NCBI GenBank assembly: GCA_964449895.1
Contig: CAYVBY010000010.1
Span: 7,504 to 71,503, forward strand
DNA length: 64,000 nt
DNA from: Intestinibacter sp964449895
GTDB lineage: Bacteria; Bacillota; Clostridia; Peptostreptococcales; Peptostreptococcaceae
Direction of reading: 5' to 3'
The notes beneath the pieces were generated by a model. It saw nothing but the letters and a program-made list of their open reading frames with translations. It was not told where the DNA came from and did not search any database. The position numbers and the translations under genes were made by a program. Below, one piece after another: positions 62,665 to 64,000 of the stretch (its first letter is position 1; each line of letters starts with the position of its first letter).

Positions 62665-63594
62665 ATGAGAGATGGATTTAATAGAGATATTGATTACTTA
62701 AAAATATCATTGACAAATAGATGTAATTTAAAATGTGCCTATTGTATAAGTGAAAATTATAAATTTTTAGATGATGAAGTTAATAGATTTTTATCTTTAG
62801 AAGATTATAAGTTTATAATAGAATCGATGGCTCAATTAGGAATAAAAAAAATAGAATTTACAGGAGGAGAAGCTACTTTAAATTCTAATTTACTAGAGCT
62901 TGTTTATTTTGCAAAAAATGAGTGTGATATGGAAGAAATAGTACTTACTACTAATGGTAGTAATTTTTATGAGCAAGCCTATGATTTAAAAAAAGCAGGG
63001 TTAACACAAGTAAATATTGGAATAAATTCATTAAAAGAGTACAGATATAATTTTATAACTAGAGGAGGCAATTTAAGCAATGTATTAAATTCTTTTAATA
63101 CAGCTCTTAATTTGGGTATAAAAGTTAATGTAGATGTACTTTTTATAAAATCATTTAATGAAGATGAAATTTATGATTTTATACAACTTTCAAATAATTT
63201 TCCTATAACACTTAGATTTTTTGAACTTATGTCAATAGGTGAATCTAAAGAAATATTTGAAGCTGGATATATAAATATGACTGAATTTTTATCTGAAATA
63301 AATGGATTAAATAAAATTGATGATATTTATTATAAAACAGAAAATTCAAAGGGAAGAATTTGTGTAATATCAACATTTGATATGAATAATTGCTGGAAAT
63401 GTAATAAAGTTATACTGAGTTATGATGGTAAGTTAAGATTTTGTACATATTCCGGACTTGAATATGATATACTTCCTTATTTACATAAGCCACTCACTTT
63501 TTCTGAAATTATGAAAGATATTATTATTAATAAACCTAAAGATTTTGAGGAAGTTAGAAATGTTATTACATGTAGAAATTTAAATGAGATATAA
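62665..63594 (+). CDS. MoaA-like radical SAM protein
   Basis: 309 residues. Radical SAM motif CNLKCAYC near residues 20-27 and the glycine-rich FTGGEATLN near 67-75 hold the first 4Fe-4S cluster and SAM. The C-terminal cysteines, CWKCNKV then C 13 residues later (RFCTYSG), fit the second cluster of MoaA, the GTP cyclase of molybdenum cofactor synthesis. The C-terminal Gly-Gly tail that MoaA needs is missing: the protein ends CRNLNEI. No other moa, mog or modABC gene is in view. It may be a MoaA paralogue with another substrate. TTGAGGATG precedes the ATG. Confidence 0.85.
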   Translation: MRDGFNRDIDYLKISLTNRCNLKCAYCISENYKFLDDEVNRFLSLEDYKFIIESMAQLGIKKIEFTGGEATLNSNLLELVYFAKNECDMEEIVLTTNGSNFYEQAYDLKKAGLTQVNIGINSLKEYRYNFITRGGNLSNVLNSFNTALNLGIKVNVDVLFIKSFNEDEIYDFIQLSNNFPITLRFFELMSIGESKEIFEAGYINMTEFLSEINGLNKIDDIYYKTENSKGRICVISTFDMNNCWKCNKVILSYDGKLRFCTYSGLEYDILPYLHKPLTFSEIMKDIIINKPKDFEEVRNVITCRNLNEI

Positions 63595-63622
63595 AAAGAG
63601 CTTAGAAGAGCTCTTTTTTTTA
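63593..63622 (+). terminator. Terminator after the MoaA-like gene
   Basis: Stem AAAAAGAGCT/AGCTCTTTTT with loop TAGAAG and a T-run, overlapping the stop codon. Confidence 0.85.
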
Positions 63623-63956
63623 TAGAATAAAAAATTACAAAAAAAACAAATACAACCTATAAAAACAATCAAGTTGTAAATTTATTAATAAATAAAAATA
63701 AATTTTGAAAAAGATAATTTTAAAATCTAAAAAAAGGTTTTCAACTTTAAAATTAAAGGAAAATAACAGGAAAACGTGGAGTAAACTTAAAAACAAAATT
63801 TTGATTTTGTCTATTTTTTCAAAAAAAGGTAGCAAGTATAAAAAAAGTGTGTTAAAATAATTAAAAAGTAACAAATTGGTAACAAATTAAATTGAAAATA
63901 AATATAAAAATAACAGATTTGAAATAAATTTAAATTGGGAGGTGCTATTAAACATT
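63595..63956 (+). other. 362-bp intergenic region before the last gene
   Basis: Terminator at its start, then A/T-rich sequence with no convincing gene. It probably holds the promoter of the next gene; I could not place one with confidence. Confidence 0.5.
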
Positions 63957-64000
63957 ATGTTTAATAAAAAAATAAAATCAAGATTATCTAAAGTATTAGC
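63957..64000 (+). CDS. N-terminal codons of a gene cut by the window end
   Basis: ATG at 63957 opens MFNKKIKSRLSKVLA and runs off the window. GGGAGG lies 13 bases upstream, which is slightly far. The basic start followed by LSKVLA could be the beginning of a signal peptide, so a surface protein is possible. Nothing more can be said. Confidence 0.45.
   Translation, partial: MFNKKIKSRLSKVL

Noticed and set aside
63635..63874. Minus-strand reading frame of 79 codons in the last spacer
   Set aside because: It is Phe/Leu-rich low-complexity translation of A/T-rich DNA with no ribosome site.
1..64000. CRISPR arrays, tRNA, rRNA, insertion sequences or prophage
   Set aside because: I saw no regular direct repeats with spacers, no transposase or integrase and no tRNA-like cloverleaf other than T-box motifs.

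Overview
The window is a chromosomal stretch of a very AT-rich, spore-forming member of the Clostridia. The best guess is a Peptostreptococcaceae relative of Clostridioides or Romboutsia. This rests on the low GC content, strong AGGAGG ribosome sites, T-box and L-box riboswitches, the dnaG-sigA-trmK-nif3 order, a CotE-type peroxiredoxin-chitinase, and a thioredoxin reductase without NADPH motifs. The genus is inference. I see no rRNA, tRNA, prophage, IS element or CRISPR array. Most genes read on the + strand.

Layout. 1-8 kb: the end of a DinG-type exonuclease-helicase, a Ca/cation antiporter, an AEC carrier, RNase HI with a viroplasmin domain, and cotE on the minus strand. 8-18 kb: a PP2C-type phosphatase, a TPR membrane protein, a VanW/G5 envelope protein, a short Fis-type regulator, a second TPR membrane protein, YitT, DUF1904, a MORN-repeat protein and a polysaccharide deacetylase. 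18-24 kb: the macromolecular-synthesis cluster dnaG-sigA-trmK-nif3, then trpP under a tryptophan T-box. 24-36 kb: an orphan histidine kinase, alanine racemase, AIM24, mntP, cardiolipin synthase, YdcF, an AAA+ ATPase, MscS and a VTT-family membrane protein.

36-48.5 kb holds the most striking block, a one-direction Ter stress locus. It has three TerD paralogues, a P-type Ca-ATPase, YceG-like and TelA proteins, then a biosynthetic module: TIM-barrel C-C lyase, PRTase with TRSP tail, StiP/PRTase-like protein and HAD hydrolase. It fits the Ter-linked pathway proposed in the literature for a nucleoside-like metabolite. Beside it on the minus strand lies a secreted Fe/Mn superoxide dismutase homologue in which all four metal ligands appear replaced.

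48.5-64 kb: a short YjdF-like protein, tyrS under a tyrosine T-box, lplA, two NhaC-superfamily carriers (one under a lysine riboswitch), a two-component system, thioredoxin with an unusual thioredoxin reductase, an ArsB/NhaD-type carrier and a MoaA-like radical SAM protein. The window ends in the first codons of another gene.

A recurrent 20-nt sequence, roughly TTTCCTATGTGTTATAAAA, occurs six times plus one weaker copy. It usually lies immediately before a terminator-like hairpin. None of the features I recognise explains it.
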